Part shown: positions 1 to 14,000 of the stretch, one piece after another
Numbering within the stretch: the first letter of the stretch is position 1
Layout of the letters: each line of letters starts with the position of its first letter
From: Piromyces finnis
Lineage: Eukaryota; Neocallimastigomycota; Neocallimastigomycetes; Neocallimastigales; Neocallimastigaceae
DNA: 64,000 bases
Reading direction: 5' to 3'
Assembly: GCA_002104945.1 (NCBI GenBank)
Contig: MCFH01000020.1
Coordinates: 124,001 to 188,000, forward strand
The notes under the pieces: model-generated
Seen by the model: only the letters and a program-made list of their open reading frames with translations
What the model was told of the DNA's origin: nothing
The model's database searches: none
Position numbers and translations under genes: made by a program

Positions 1-261
1 TATACCCTATCGAGATTGTATTCTACAGGTGAATGTGATCCATCTTTACATTCCCATAATTATATTTCAAGTTCAAAGAGAAGATGGCCAGATGATATTA
101 CATTCGAAAAAATGTTAGCTTCAAAAAATATGATAGAATATAATATTCCTGATGAAAATTTAAAAAATGAACCATCCTTTGCATATAAGAAGATTATAGG
201 CACAAATTACATAATTAATTTATCAATATTTATAATAGTAATTTTGTATTATATTAAATAA
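1..261 (+). CDS. possible 3' end of a gene cut by the window edge
   Basis: Frame 1 is open from the first base to a TAA ending at 261. The first 60 or so residues look coding: mixed composition, with segments such as SSKRRWPDDITF and ENLKNEPSFAYKK. The last 20 residues are I/Y/N-rich and could be a C-terminal membrane segment or merely read-through into 3' untranslated sequence. I do not recognise a family. The 5' part of the gene lies outside the window, so neither the start nor the splicing can be judged. Low certainty. Confidence 0.3.
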   Translation, partial: YTLSRLYSTGECDPSLHSHNYISSSKRRWPDDITFEKMLASKNMIEYNIPDENLKNEPSFAYKKIIGTNYIINLSIFIIVILYYIK

Positions 262-763
262 TTAATGCTATAATAAAAATAAACAAAATAAACAATAATT
301 TTAAATTATTCCAACTTCTAACCAATACTATTATATTATCATAAAATAAAAAAAGTAAAATAAAAAAAAAAGAAAATAAAAAAATTAAAAACAATTGTAG
401 ATATCCTTTTTAAAAACAACATTCCTTTTTACAAAATATTTATATTAAATATATATATATATATAATATTTATGGTTTTATTCATTATATATTATAAATA
501 AATAAGATAACAACTATACATGATATTTTTGTTTTTAATGGTAATTAGAAAAAATACAATTTTAACTTTTTTTATTGTATTTTTTATAATTCATTTGTTT
601 TTTATTTATTAACAAATATATTTGATTTGTTTAATTTGATATAAATGATCATTTTTAATTTGAATTATTATTTAATAAATTAAAAGTATGTAATCTTTTA
701 TTTAATTTAGTTATAGAGCTATAATTTTGGTTTGTATTTCCATTTAATTTTTTTGCCATGTAT
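262..763. other. AT-rich spacer
   Basis: Almost pure A/T with homopolymer runs and short TA repeats. No coding signal on either strand. It should hold the 3' flanks of the edge fragment and of the inhibitor gene that ends at 764. Confidence 0.6.
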
Positions 764-1304
764 TCATATACCAAGAGTTTTAGCGTATGCAGTAACTTGC
801 CCATCGGCTTCAACAAAATCAACGTCATTGGAATTAACCATTGTAGCTATGAAAAGTAATGAAATGTTTATTTTAATTACTAAGGAATTGTTATTAAAGA
901 AAATTAATTTAACTAATTATAATATCTACTTAAAACTTGATCTGGGAGTTTAGCAGAGAAACCTAACATTGTAGTATTGTATCTGTGTTTAATTTCACCA
1001 CCTAAATATATAAAGAGAATTTTTCAATATAGATATATATTAATATTAGTAATAATTATTATAATCAAAATTATTTAAAAATTTTATTTTTTTTCTGTTA
1101 ATTATATATAATAAATATGTCATTCATATTAATTACCTTGTTTTTCAACATCTTCAATGGCCTTTTCAATAATGTCATTGGCAGTACCTTCTTTAAAGCA
1201 AACAATGTATTCCCCTTTAATGAATTTTTTATTATTATTAAAATAATTAAATTTTCAATTTCATTTCATTATTTTTATTAATAACAGTACTATTATTATC
1301 ATTA

Positions 1305-1362
<58 letters not shown>

Positions 1363-1405
1363 CAATTCATTTATTTTAAAATTCATTTATAAACATACCA
1401 GACAT
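764..1405 (-). CDS. I9-type proteinase inhibitor (PBI2-like), 4 exons
   Basis: Small cytosolic-type inhibitor of subtilisin-like proteases, 79 residues. Yeast proteinase B inhibitor Pbi2, the family type, is of similar size. Exons read on the minus strand are 1405-1399, 1214-1137, 1001-930 and 846-764; their lengths 7+78+72+83 sum to exactly 80 codons. Introns are GT-AG (donors GTATGT, GTAATT, GTAGAT). The first exon is only ATGTCTG. The protein opens MSGEYIVCFKEGT, has the central GGEIKHRYN-x-MLGFSA strand typical of the fold, and ends in DVDFVEADGQV near the C-terminus, as I9 propeptide-like inhibitors do. No signal peptide is present, so it probably restrains a vacuolar protease from the cytosol. 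An (ATT)n microsatellite sits in intron 1. It could instead be a free-standing subtilisin chaperone; the family assignment is firm. Confidence 0.88.
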
Positions 1406-4400
1406 TTTTCTTTTTAATGGTATAGTTATTTTATTCGTTAATAAAAATATTAAATATTGATATTTAATTAATAAATATAAATTATTAAAAATTATTAAAT
1501 AAAAACAAAAATAGTGTTATTTTAAAATAAAAAAAAAACAATATTTCTATTTTTATAATTTTAACAATATCATAATTTTTAATTAATAACAAACTTTAAT
1601 TTTATTTATTTTTAAAATGATTTATTATTAATAATTAAAATATAAAAAAATACTCAAAAGATGTCACATTTTATAATTAATGATTTCATTTCTCTCCTAT
1701 ATCCTTTATTTCGATTATTATAATACCAAAAAAAAGGCCAATAAACATTACCATAAATTATTATGTTTATTAGATAAATAATTATTGTTTATTTTTATAA
1801 TTTGTTTTAATCTATTTTGATAATAATTTAATTAAAAATAATAAGTTAAATAATATAAATAAAAGAAAAGGTTAGTAGAAAATTATCTTAAATATATAAG
1901 GAAATTATATAATTTATATTGGAAAAGTAAAAAAAAAAAATTTTTTATTACTAAGAATTGGGTGGCAAAATAATGTTTTTTAATATTGTAATTAATAAAT
2001 TATTAAATTAATAATATTTTAATAACTATCCTAAAAGGAAAACATGGCTTCAAATTATTATTATTAAGGAAAAATATCATAATATTTTACACTTTATAGT
2101 TTTTTTATTATAATGTATTCTAACCCTTTAGTAGATATACTTTTCAATAATTCTTTCCTATAAAAAGTATATTGATATAAAAATAAAATATATTTTCCTA
2201 GAATATAAAAAAAAAGGTAAATGATACAAATTCTAAAAGTTCGGTTTTAGTAATATTATATACTTAAAATTTTTATTTGGATAAATAAAATCAAAATATT
2301 TTTGTACATATATATAATGCTTATTTTTTTTAATGGTAAAAAATATATAACTATAAAAAAATTACAAATACAAATCTATATTTTTATTTTAATCATAACT
2401 TATATTTTGAAATATTTTAATAAAATATATATCAAAGTTTAAATTAATCTCATCAAATTTAGTAAAAAAAAAAGAATTAAAATATTAAGCTTTTATAATG
2501 TACTATGAAGTAAATAAATTGATAGATAAATTATTTTAATAATAAAAATAAAATAATTATATATTTTTATAAAGCTATTTTATATTTAAAAGTTTATGAA
2601 ACTTTCAACATTTAAACTTATACTTTAGAATGAATAATAATTATTTTAAAGTACTTTGTTTTAATTTTTAAATGTAGATATTCTAATATAAGAATGAATA
2701 ATAATTATTTTAAACTGCTTGGTTATTTTAACTTTTAACAGGTTCAAGCCTTAATTTATTTCATAAACATTTTTTTTATATATAATTAAAGAACATTTTT
2801 TTATGTATTTAATATCTTTAAATATTAATTAATGTAATTAAAATGAATATAATTTAATATTATTTAATATATAATATTATATGGCGCATGACTATTAATG
2901 TCATAAATAACTAATTAAATATAATTATGCATGAAATTATGCACAATTTATTTTTCATCGTTTAAAATAAAAGGTAATTATGTTATTAATTATGCATACT
3001 GACAATTTAAATAAATTATGTATATTTAATGCTTAGGTCTAAAGTAATTAATATATTAATAATTTTATAAATATATTATTATAATGATAATTATTAATGA
3101 AAGATGTTTAAAATTTTAAAATATTTTTGGATAAATTCATATGATTTATTTATACATAACAAGAAAAATTTTAAACTATAAATTAGTTCAATAAATAAAT
3201 GTAATCTGATATATCAAATCGAATTACACAAGATTATCGATTTTTTATATTAAATTTTTTTTAATTTCTATTTAATTCTAATATCATTTATTTTATATTC
3301 AAGAAAAACTTTTATATAAATCTGCTTTTTTATATTAATTTTCATTTACTCTTTTCTTTCTCTTTCTTATTTATACATTCATTTAATATTGCTCTAGTTT
3401 CTTTTCAATAATTTTTATAAATTGTATTTTCATTCTAAAAAAATTGTTGTTAATAATTATGATAATATCTTTATACTTTCAACCAATGGAAAGTAACTAT
3501 TTGTTGGTTGGTAGCAATTATTTAATAATTTTTATGTATTTGATAGATTATGCATTTATTATTAATTATGAATTATATATTAAAATTTATATCATACTGT
3601 ATTATTTTAATTTATTATACACTACCACATTTTTAATGTTATGAATAGAAAATTATTTTTAATATATATTAACTATATTTTATGTACCAATATAATTTGC
3701 TAAATCCTTTTTTTTAAAGTAAAAATAGTAAAATTATTAAAATTGGTATTTTTAAATTTTTTTTTATTCTAATAATAAAACGCCAAAAAAAAAAAACAAA
3801 TATAATATATATTATTATTATTTTGAAAATACTTTTTTTTTTAAATATTTTTTTTTATATTTCATCTCATGCTTTAGTTTAATATTGAAAAAAAGTCAAT
3901 AATTTTACTTCATTAAGAAAAGATGAATTTTGAAGTAAATTATTTAATTATAAAAATTAAATAATTTATACCATTTTAGTGGTCTTTTTTTTTTTATATA
4001 ATTATATTTCTGGTTAAATTTTAATTGTTACACATGCTTTTTTATCATTTTATTTAAATATAGGATCTATTTTACTGCGCTATATATTATTAATATTAAA
4101 ATTAAATACAGAAAAATATATTTATTATAAATAGTGATTATTATCTAGTAATAAATATATATATTAAATATATAAAAATGTTTGTATTTATTAATATAAA
4201 ATTGCCATATATTATTTTAATATTTATATATAATATTATTGTTATTGATTATTATATATATTACCAATTAGTATGTAAAAAATATTCATATTGTCTATTT
4301 TCTAATATTTTATTTAATCCATAGAGTATTAGGAAATATATTAATAATATATTAATAATAAAGAAAATATTAAATTAATAATATTAATAATAATATATTT

Positions 4401-5574
4401 AGTATATTGGCTTTTTCCATATATAATTTATAATTTATTATTTATTAAAGTTTAAATAATAAAAAGAAAAAATAGAACTTTTTTATTTTATTATAGTTTA
4501 TATATATTAAAAATTATAATACTTTTATTTAATTATACTATTAATATTTATATGAAAATATATTGCCATTGTATATTATTGATTAATTTAAAACTATATA
4601 ATATTTCATTTATATAAAAAGCATATTAAAATTTAAAATACCTAAATAAGTCATGATTATACCTTTTTTTTTTCCATACCATATGTATTATATAAAAAAT
4701 TAAAAAATGTTTCTTTAAAAAATTTATTTTATTTATTAGTTTTTTTTTTTATTTTTTTGATTTTAAATAATTATAATGTTTTATATTTTATATAATATAA
4801 ATTAATTATAATTACCACATATTTTAATATAATTTAATCTAATATATTTATAATCTTATACCTTATAATAATTTTTTAATATTACTATTTAATTATAATT
4901 AGAAATTCTAATTATTGAATAATCAAATTGTAATAATAATTTCTTAATTTAATCACTATTTTAATGTTTAATATATAAACACCGATGATAACAATTTTTC
5001 ATACATTTAAAAAAATAAATTAATTCTATATATATATATAATATAAAATATAATATTTATTAATATTAGTATTAATGTTCAAGCTCAACAAATTAAAAAA
5101 GATTGAAAAAAGATTAACAAAATATTAAATCTATTATTTACTTATACATTCTTCAAAATATTTCTTATAATTATAATTTATAGAAATATATAAAGAAATA
5201 ATAAATAACAATTCTAACTTAAGTCATAATAATCAATTTAAAATAGTAAGATTTATTAATCTTATATAATATTAAGAATATTATCTATTTATTTCGATAT
5301 TGTATTTAAGAACAATACAATAAATATTATATAATAAAATTATCTTCAAATTATTTTATTAATCTTAAAAATAATATAAAATTTATAAATTTTATTTTCG
5401 AACTACAGATAATAATTATTATTATTAATATTATTTATAATTACTTTTAAAATATAATTTATTATATATATCAATATTTTATTATTACTATTAAGTTTTT
5501 ATATAATGTTTTAATTTCAGAATAAAATAATAAATTCTATTATTTCTATTATTATAAAAGAAAAAAACCCCGAA
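1406..5574. other. 4.2-kb AT-rich intergenic region
   Basis: I see no credible gene on either strand. The content is poly(A)/poly(T), TA-rich microsatellite and short direct repeats. A 24-nt sequence beginning AGAATGAATAATAATTATTT occurs at 2627-2650 and again at 2691-2714. A 66-codon open frame at 3444-3644 is I/Y/L-biased and looks like chance. The last 60 bases (from about 5519) may be 5' leader of the next gene: an acceptor-like TTTCAG lies at 5515-5520. Confidence 0.6.
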
Positions 5575-7362
5575 ATGTTAGATAAAATAAATTGTACAAA
5601 TACTTATATAGTTAATTCAAAATATTATACTCCTTCTTTTTATACTTATTATTTAAATAATTATAATAAAGAAGAGAATATAAATGAATTATTATTTAGT
5701 ATAGAAGAAAATTTACATAAATTAAGTATTAAAATTCAAAACTATCATATTTTTATTCAAGGTTTATATAATTTATTACAAAATTGTAATTTTGTAGTAA
5801 AATTCGATTTAAATAATCTTATAGGAAATAATAAAATCGATATTATAAATTTTAATTATATATTTTTATTAAATAATAATACCGCTTATTACTTTAATTT
5901 TAATACTGTTGAAAATTTAATAAAAAGTAACCAATTAATACCTTATCTTTATAATATCAAAAAAGAAATACCAAATCAAGCTAAATTTTTTAATAATAAT
6001 CACACAGCTAATTTAAAGTTAGTTGAAAATTATAAAATTAATACAACACCACAGTCAACTAATACATCCCTTATATCTTATCCTAATTTAAGTAAACAAA
6101 TATTTGAAACCGGAAAAATGAGAAATAATTATCTCTGTAAAAGAACTTCTTCAATAAAGAGAAATAGAAAGAGTAAGGAAAAAATGTTATTAAGAAAAAG
6201 AGAAAGCTTACATTATTTTACTGATTCGGAGCTTTTCATTGAAAGAAAGAGAGAAAATAGCAAAAAAAGTTCTATGAAGAATTCTTCTAAAGGTGATAAC
6301 TTAACACAAAAGACGTATAAAAGAAGTAATAGTAATCATGGAAATTTTAAAAGATTGAATAATGAGATTATATCAAAATATTATCTTTATCAAAAGAAAA
6401 AAGAGCAATTGAGTAATTTAATTAATCAATCTTGTGAGGTCATTGAAAAATCTGATAACCAAATATTTCAACCTGAAAAAATAAAAAAAATATTTAAAGG
6501 AAAATATATAAAGAACTTGTGTCAAAAAATCAATATTTTCCAGAATAATTTAAGAGATTATTGTAATAATGAAAATTATGAATTTAAATTAGATCAAGGT
6601 CATAAAATTTGGAATTTTAGTTTAAAAAGTCCAAAGTCCATATCAATAAATCAACTTTGTAAGAAAAAGTTATCAAATAATTCCTCTCTATCTCAAAATA
6701 ACTCAAATGAAAAACCTATTAATATATCCAATGAATTATTGAAGTCAAAAGTTGATATTATCCCAACAATTCAAACAACCCCTATAAACATTGAATTCCA
6801 AATTAATAAGAATAACCTTTATTTAAAATCGGAATTAAATAAATCTTTACAGGCATTGAAGAGAACAACCTTGTCAGAAAATAAGAAAAACAATGAAGAA
6901 AATTACCTAGAAAAAGATAATAAACCAAGTTCAAATCCAGTAAATAATATTATTGAGAAGTCAAGTGTACTTCAATCTAGTGAAGTTGCTTCATTAGAAA
7001 ATGCTAATCCAGTAATTACTAATTCTAGAAGAAATAAAAGAACAAAACATAATCGTTCTTCTGCTGTTTGTTTATCATCAAATGATATCAAAGGTATTTT
7101 GAATGAAACTAAACGTAATGATACAACACCAAATAATTCAGAAGATAAAGAACAAAAATCAACTCATCAAAAATTTTCTAAAGAGCAATTAGAGAGAAGA
7201 AAATTATTATCAAGAGATAATTATCATCCTTCTCTTACAACATTAAATTCTACTCAATTTTGTTATAACAAATATTATCCTTCTATTAGTCTACCATCAA
7301 TTCAAAGAAGTTCACAATTTTTACAACAACAATGGATAAACAATAGACGCTTAAATGTTTAA
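5575..7362 (+). CDS. lineage-specific Asn/Lys/Ser-rich protein, unknown function
   Basis: Uninterrupted 595-residue frame from ATG at 5575 (context CCCGAAATG) to TAA. Residues 1-140 look folded: alternating hydrophobics, with helices around ENLHKLSIKIQNYHIFIQGLYNLL and a Y/F/N-rich part. The rest is low-complexity and basic, with clusters such as KRTSSIKRNRKSKEK near 190-205 and SRRNKRTKHNR near 490; these could be nuclear-localisation sequences. No signal peptide, membrane segment or known motif is visible. The frame stays open upstream to a TTTCAG at 5515-5520, so a further 5' exon is possible. I do not recognise a family. Its length without stops in 80% AT DNA makes it very likely a real gene. 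Confidence 0.65.
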   Translation: MLDKINCTNTYIVNSKYYTPSFYTYYLNNYNKEENINELLFSIEENLHKLSIKIQNYHIFIQGLYNLLQNCNFVVKFDLNNLIGNNKIDIINFNYIFLLNNNTAYYFNFNTVENLIKSNQLIPYLYNIKKEIPNQAKFFNNNHTANLKLVENYKINTTPQSTNTSLISYPNLSKQIFETGKMRNNYLCKRTSSIKRNRKSKEKMLLRKRESLHYFTDSELFIERKRENSKKSSMKNSSKGDNLTQKTYKRSNSNHGNFKRLNNEIISKYYLYQKKKEQLSNLINQSCEVIEKSDNQIFQPEKIKKIFKGKYIKNLCQKINIFQNNLRDYCNNENYEFKLDQGHKIWNFSLKSPKSISINQLCKKKLSNNSSLSQNNSNEKPINISNELLKSKVDIIPTIQTTPINIEFQINKNNLYLKSELNKSLQALKRTTLSENKKNNEENYLEKDNKPSSNPVNNIIEKSSVLQSSEVASLENANPVITNSRRNKRTKHNRSSAVCLSSNDIKGILNETKRNDTTPNNSEDKEQKSTHQKFSKEQLERRKLLSRDNYHPSLTTLNSTQFCYNKYYPSISLPSIQRSSQFLQQQWINNRRLNV

Positions 7363-8052
7363 TTTTATTTTAAAATGCAAATATTATTAAAATAAGATTT
7401 TTATTGGTGGCCTAATAATAAACAATATATTAACAATTATCATATCTTATTCCTTTTAAATAAATTAAAAAAAAAAAAAAAATAAATAAATAAAAAATTT
7501 AATATACAAAATATTATGAATAAATTATATTTTGTTTATTTTATTTATTTATTCCTATTTTTTTTAGTAATAATTTTAAAATATTTTATATCTTTTACTT
7601 TTAGAAAAGAATAAAATATATATAAATTATGTATTTTTTATATCCATAAATGATCTTTTTTTTTTTTTCAAGAAACAAACATTCTTATTTACAACATATT
7701 TTTATTAAACCATTTTTCTACATTAACTTTTTTTTTTTTTTTTTTTTTTTTTTATTATTATTATTATCATTAGTATTATAGTAAAATAATTTAAAAACAA
7801 AAACAAAAAACATATAGTTATTAATTACCAATATCAATAAAATTAACTATTACATAAAAGTAAAAAAAATACTATATTTTTTTTTTTTTTCTTTTTTTTC
7901 AAAATAATTATTTAAATAGAAAAATATTACTTTATTTCTATCTTGTCTTTATTAAAACCCATCAATCCATCAATTAAATAAAATATAAAATAAATAATAA
8001 AAAATCGAATAAAAAAAAAAAAAGGTTTTGAAAATAGTTTTTGTAATTTTTA
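7363..8052. other. AT-rich spacer between convergent genes
   Basis: 690 bases of poly(A)/poly(T) between two convergent 3' ends, including a run of about 24 T at 7729-7753. Presumably both 3' untranslated regions. No gene seen. Confidence 0.6.
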
Positions 8053-11000
8053 TTATACAAATTCCCAAACTCTGTCACCTTGATCTAAATAATCTTGAAT
8101 AAATAATAAAAAATTGTCTTCTATTGAATAATTTTGATCATTCATGTCATTCGAAGGGGTAGAAGGATTACTTTTATTATTTTCTTTTTTTTTGGTCTTA
8201 TTTTGTGGGATATCATCTTTTTGGTTGAATGTTTGATTTTTTTCTTCATTCTCTGAATCTTCTTCGTTATTTATCTCATCAATGAAATCTGAAAACTCTT
8301 TTAACGGAGAGGATGAACTTTGCATATTCTTACTATATATATAGGTTTCTTCTGGTGTGGCATTGGTTGTATTATTTTCTTTTGAATTTTCACTATTGGA
8401 TGAATACATTTCTCTTTTATTATTATTATTATTTATACATACTTCTTCTGGTTCGTTAGATGAATTATTCCTATCGGCTATAAGTAAATCTGAAATATTT
8501 GTGTTAGATAATGATGTGTTGGTTAATGATTTTATTATTAAATGATCATATTCATCATTATTATAATGATGATGAATTGATTCTTTATTTTGATCTAAAT
8601 CTTTACTGTTAATATCATCTTTGAAATCTTGTTCCATATTATCCTCAAATAATGGAAGATTATTATAGGAAGGTAGGGAAAAAGAGAGTTTAGAATTAGG
8701 GGAAGATATTGAAGGTGGAGAAGAATGAAATGAATTAGATACAAAGGATGATGAATTCATGTTTGGTGATAGTTCATTAAAGGTGGAGGATAAATGAATT
8801 TCTTCGGGGTTAAAAATAGTTTGATTAGGAAGCTCATCACTTAATGTTATTAAATCTTTTTTTCCTCTTTTTTCCTCATTATCGGAGGAACAGCTAAATA
8901 TTAATGGACTTTGAATGGTATTTTCTTTTTTCAATTGAATTAAATCCATTGATTGACTAGGACTAAGACTAGGACTAGGACTAGATAATAATAAAAATTT
9001 TTGATCATGTTTAGTTGTTCCTGGAATCACGGAGGAAAGATCACTATTATATTCATCAATTATAGAAATCTTTGATGTAGAATTAGTACTTGTGATTACA
9101 TTAGAACTACTACTAGCTGCTTCAACATCTTCTAGTGTGGGAAAATTATTTTCTTGTGGAATGGGAATAGAAAAATGCTTATCGTAGTCTTCTTCAAAAT
9201 TATGAGAAGAAAGTAATGTCTCTTCTTCTGAATCGTTACCATTCAATTCTTTTATTGTCAATGATAATGAAGAAGGAAGAGTGGAGGTAGATAATAATGG
9301 ACTAGCTAATTTAGAATTTTCATATAAATCATTTAAATTACTAATAGTTTCATTTTTCCTTGATAAACTAGAATCAAAAGTGAAATCTTTTTCTTTTCCT
9401 TTATTTTTTATTTCTTGTTTTGGAAAAGTATCATTATTATTATTACTATATTTTTCTTTTTCTTTACTTAACTTTAACCCTTTTTTATCCTTTTTATTTT
9501 CTTCCTTACTCATTGCTTTTTCCATTTCTATTTCTTTAAAATCAACTAGATCTTTAATTAACACCTTTTTTCCTTCTTCACTTTTATCTTCATTTTTCAT
9601 TTCATGTATTATGTTTTCATGTTTAATTTCTTTCCAGTTAATAAAATTTTCAAGTAAAAATTCATTATTAAGGTTTTCTTTATTGTTTTCTTCTTCTCTA
9701 TTTTCATTTTCTTGCTTAATTATTTTCCAATTAAAACAATCGTTAATTAATATCTCATTGTTGAATTCTATTTTTTTATTTTTAGTTTCATCATCATTTT
9801 CAATTTCATTTGAATTTATTTCTTCACTCATTTCATCTTCTTTTTTAACTTTTTTCCAATCAAATAAATTTTGGATTAACATTTCATTGTCAAAGTTCTC
9901 TTTTAAAGCTTCATTTATTTCATTTTCTTTTTTAATTTTTTCTAAATCAATAAAGTGTTTATTAATTATGTCGCTAACATTATTTATGGTATATCTTTTT
10001 AATTGTTTTTGATTTTCATTGATTTCTATTCTATCATCATTACTATTACTTTTTTTATTTATTATCTCTCCTTCAGTTTTTATTTCTTTCCAATTTAAAA
10101 TTTTATTTAAAATTACTTCATCACTATTTTCCATAGCGTTTTGATCCTTCCTCATTGTTGAAACATCCTTATTTTCATTAATGTCACTGGGGTCATTTAA
10201 TATAGAATACCCTTTTTTTATTTTTCTTAATGTTAATAATTTTCTGATAATATCTTCGTTTTTTATTTCTTCTTCATTTTTTTTAGAAATATACTTTTCA
10301 TCATATTGAGTATTCTCCTCTTTTTCAGTTTCCTCTACATTTTTTATTATTTTTTTACTTTTTAAATTAATTAATTTTATATTATTGTTATTATCCAGAG
10401 ATCCAGATTCATTATTTTGTAAAGGACTATTTTTTGTATTATTTAAATTTCTTCTATCAGTATCATTCATATTAGTAATATTTATATCTTTATTTATTTT
10501 TTTATTTTTTTGTTCATTCGAAATTTTATCTTCATTTAATAATTTATTACTATTATGTTTATTGTTTGAATATATCATTGTATTACTTTCATTTAATAGA
10601 GATAATGACATTCTTCTTCTTTTAATTCTATGTACATTATTTATCATATGAATTTTTTTTCTTTTCCTTATTTCATTTTCTGTATTTCTAATGCTTTTTC
10701 TATTTTTAAAATAGTTCTGTAAAAATTCAATTAATTGCTTCTTTAATATAAAATTAAAGTCTTCTAGATCTTGGACACTGATTTTTTTTAAATTTTCTTT
10801 TATAATTACATTTAAAAGTTATATTTAATATAAAATATTATTTAATTTTTTAGAATAAAAAATATAAAAATAAATAAGATAGTATTTTATTTTCAAAAAT
10901 TTAAATTTTTTTTTTTTTTTTACCTGTCACAAATTGATAAATATAACTAGCAACAATATGTTTACATACTAATTTAGTATTATTCCATATATATACCTAA

Positions 11001-14000
11001 TTATAAAATATATTTAGAGTATTATAATTATTAAATTATTTTCTAATTCATTAATATTATGTTTTATAATATATTATATAATTACTTACCATACAAGAAC
11101 ATTTATAGGTTGACTGATGTTGTTGGTCATTCATATTTATTTGAGTATAATAATATTCATTTTCATAATATTTCACATTTAATAATTCTATCATAATATA
11201 TTAATAATATTATATCAATATTTTATCAAAAATTTGATTAGCAGGGTAATAATTTGATATTATATATTTATATTTATAAATACCATTTACGATGCTATTT
11301 AGTGAAGAATAAGGAATATATTTCGACAGAATTTGATGTTTATTATATATTTGATCTATTATAGGTTTTAAAACTTTATTAACTTTTAATTGAATCTTAT
11401 AATTAACAATACTATCTTTATTATTGTTTAGAATATCTTCATAGTCATTATTTTCTTGATCTGAACAATAATTAAAAAAATAGGGAGATATCCATTTCGT
11501 TAAATCATCACTATTATCATCTATTTTTCTTTTTTTAATATAGAAATTATTCTTGTTTTTGGTTGGAAGAATCTAGATTCATACGTTGTAAACATTATAT
11601 ATTATATATTATATATAATATAAATTATTATTGGAATTGATAATTAAACAAAACTTTTAAATTTTTTAACTACTTACTACTTACATTATTAATTAAATAA
11701 TAAAAGATTCCTTCGAAAATAATTCTTTTAGCTTTTTTTTTTTTACTATTAGTTATATTGCTAATGAATTTGCTCAAATTAAGTTTGTCTATTAATTTCA
11801 TGCTAACAGATGTCGATTTCTGATTTTTTTTCTGTTTTATATCAAAAATAGTTATATTTTTTTCTTGTTCTTCTTTTGAAATTTTAGAATTGTAAAATTG
11901 AAATATTGAATTAGTTTTATCGATTGAATAAGATAATTTCTCCATTAACAAGTCTTGAATTTTTTGTTTTAAAATTTTTTGATTTGATAAATCATTTTTA
12001 TTAATATTCATTTCTTTTGGAACAAGATTTTTGAAAAAAAAATGATATGGTTGTAATTCTAACAAGGATGAATTTTTTAAAAAAAGGAATAGAGGATCTT
12101 TTGATAATTTATGACATGTTTCATAAATTCTATAGAGTTCGGTAGTTTTCAAAATATCTACTTTATCATTACCGTTCTTATTATGTAAGAGAATTTGTTG
12201 TTGAATATATATATCTAATTTATTACTATCTGTTAAATTTATATTTTTTAATTTATAATAAAGTAATTTATCCAAAGTTAATTGTCCTCCAACGGCTTCA
12301 ATAATATCACAACGATTAACAACTCCATTTTTTAAAAATTTATTTTTCAATAAATCATTAATTTTTTCTGCAAATCCATTTGTTGTTATTATTTGATTTG
12401 TACTATAAGCAATTTGATGTTCCTTAAAAATATCGAAACCCCAAAAAGCATTTAACTTATTTAGAAAGGAAATAATTTTGTGAAGCTTAGATGGTGGTAA
12501 TTGAAATTCATTAGATAACATAGATACATTATCATTTTTTAGAGATGATTCAAAAAGAGTCTTTTGGCTATCAACTATTTCATTTGAATTAACGTTTAAA
12601 TATGTATTAATATTACCATCAGTATTGTATGCTGTTTTTAATTTGTTAAATTCTTCAAATTCATTAGTTTGCATCCTATAATTACTTGAGACTAAATGAA
12701 TAAAATTTGATATACTCCAATCTTTTTCATAAAGCTTTAATTTGAATGCTATTACAAGCAACAACTTCTGAGACGAGGTTATTTTTAAATCATCTAATAG
12801 TCTATAAAATAAACTAGCTAAATGGAATTTACAAAGAAATGGTTTCATATTTGCATTTCTAACTGCTTCCAGTGTTTTCTTTTCATGATCAATGATAACT
12901 ATTGGTTTCCATGATGATACTGAATTATTTATTTTTGGGCCTTTTAAGTTTTGTGTAATATTTAAATATTCGTTAATTTTTGTTTCTAATTCCATAGAAA
13001 GGTGAGAATAATAATGAAAATTTGTATTTTTAATACTTTGAATGTGACATTTATTAAATTTAAGAAAACCTTTTGAATAATATATGTATTGTTGTGAATG
13101 AGAGCAAAATATATTTTTACAGGGTATATTATATTTTACAATATCTAAAAATATTCTTATACTTTCTTTTTTGTTAACTGTCAATGAAGAAAAAAGAAAG
13201 GCAACAGGAAAAAATGATTTTGAATATTTGGATTTTGTTACGATTGTTGTAATAGAAATTTTTGGTATAGATATCAATGAAAAATAGGTTGTATCTAATA
13301 GAATTTTATTAAGCAATAAAAGTTAATATATAGTTTAATATTTTAAAATATATAATTCTTAATAATCTCATAATAATTTTATATAGTATTTTATCTAAAA
13401 AAATTCAATTAAAATTATTATTACCTAATGATATACAAGAAACATCGTATACAAATTTGAGAAGATTATAATCACTAAGAATTAGCATAAATTCATCTTT
13501 ATCGGACATTTGTTTATCATTTATTTTATTTTCATAATAATAAAATATATTATCATTATCTAAAAGTTTTCTAATAAGTAGTATTTCGTAATTTTTCTTC
13601 CTCATTTTTTTTGATAGCTTATTTTTTGATACAATTTCAATGATTCTTTTATCTTTTATTGAATAAAATATATATGGTATATAATTATCCATAAAATATT
13701 TATATGTATGAACAAAACTAACTACAGCTGTATTTACGTTACTAATAATTGGGATTGTAGGTAAAACATTATTTATAAGGACAGTCTCTTTATGAGTTGA
13801 ATTATCATCTATTTTTTCTTTAATTATATTATCTATTACAACTTTTAAATAATAATTAATATATATATAATAATATTAGAATGTAATAAAATAATAATAT
13901 AAAGAAAATTTTTATTTTATTGATGGTAAAATTACTTAATGATGGCTGACTAATTGAATCCAAACTTGAATTATATAAAAAATTAAATATTATAAAGTAA

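Noticed and set aside
2735-2760. GGTTCAAGCC resembling a tRNA B-box
   Set aside because: No matching A-box, acceptor stem or cloverleaf can be drawn around it.
3444-3644. 66-codon open frame in the left spacer
   Set aside because: Composition as expected by chance in 80% AT DNA; no motif or splice context.
9281-10012. 243-codon plus-strand open frame
   Set aside because: Antisense shadow of the Glu/Asn-rich tail of the MULE-SWIM gene; its protein is only S/F/L/I-rich.
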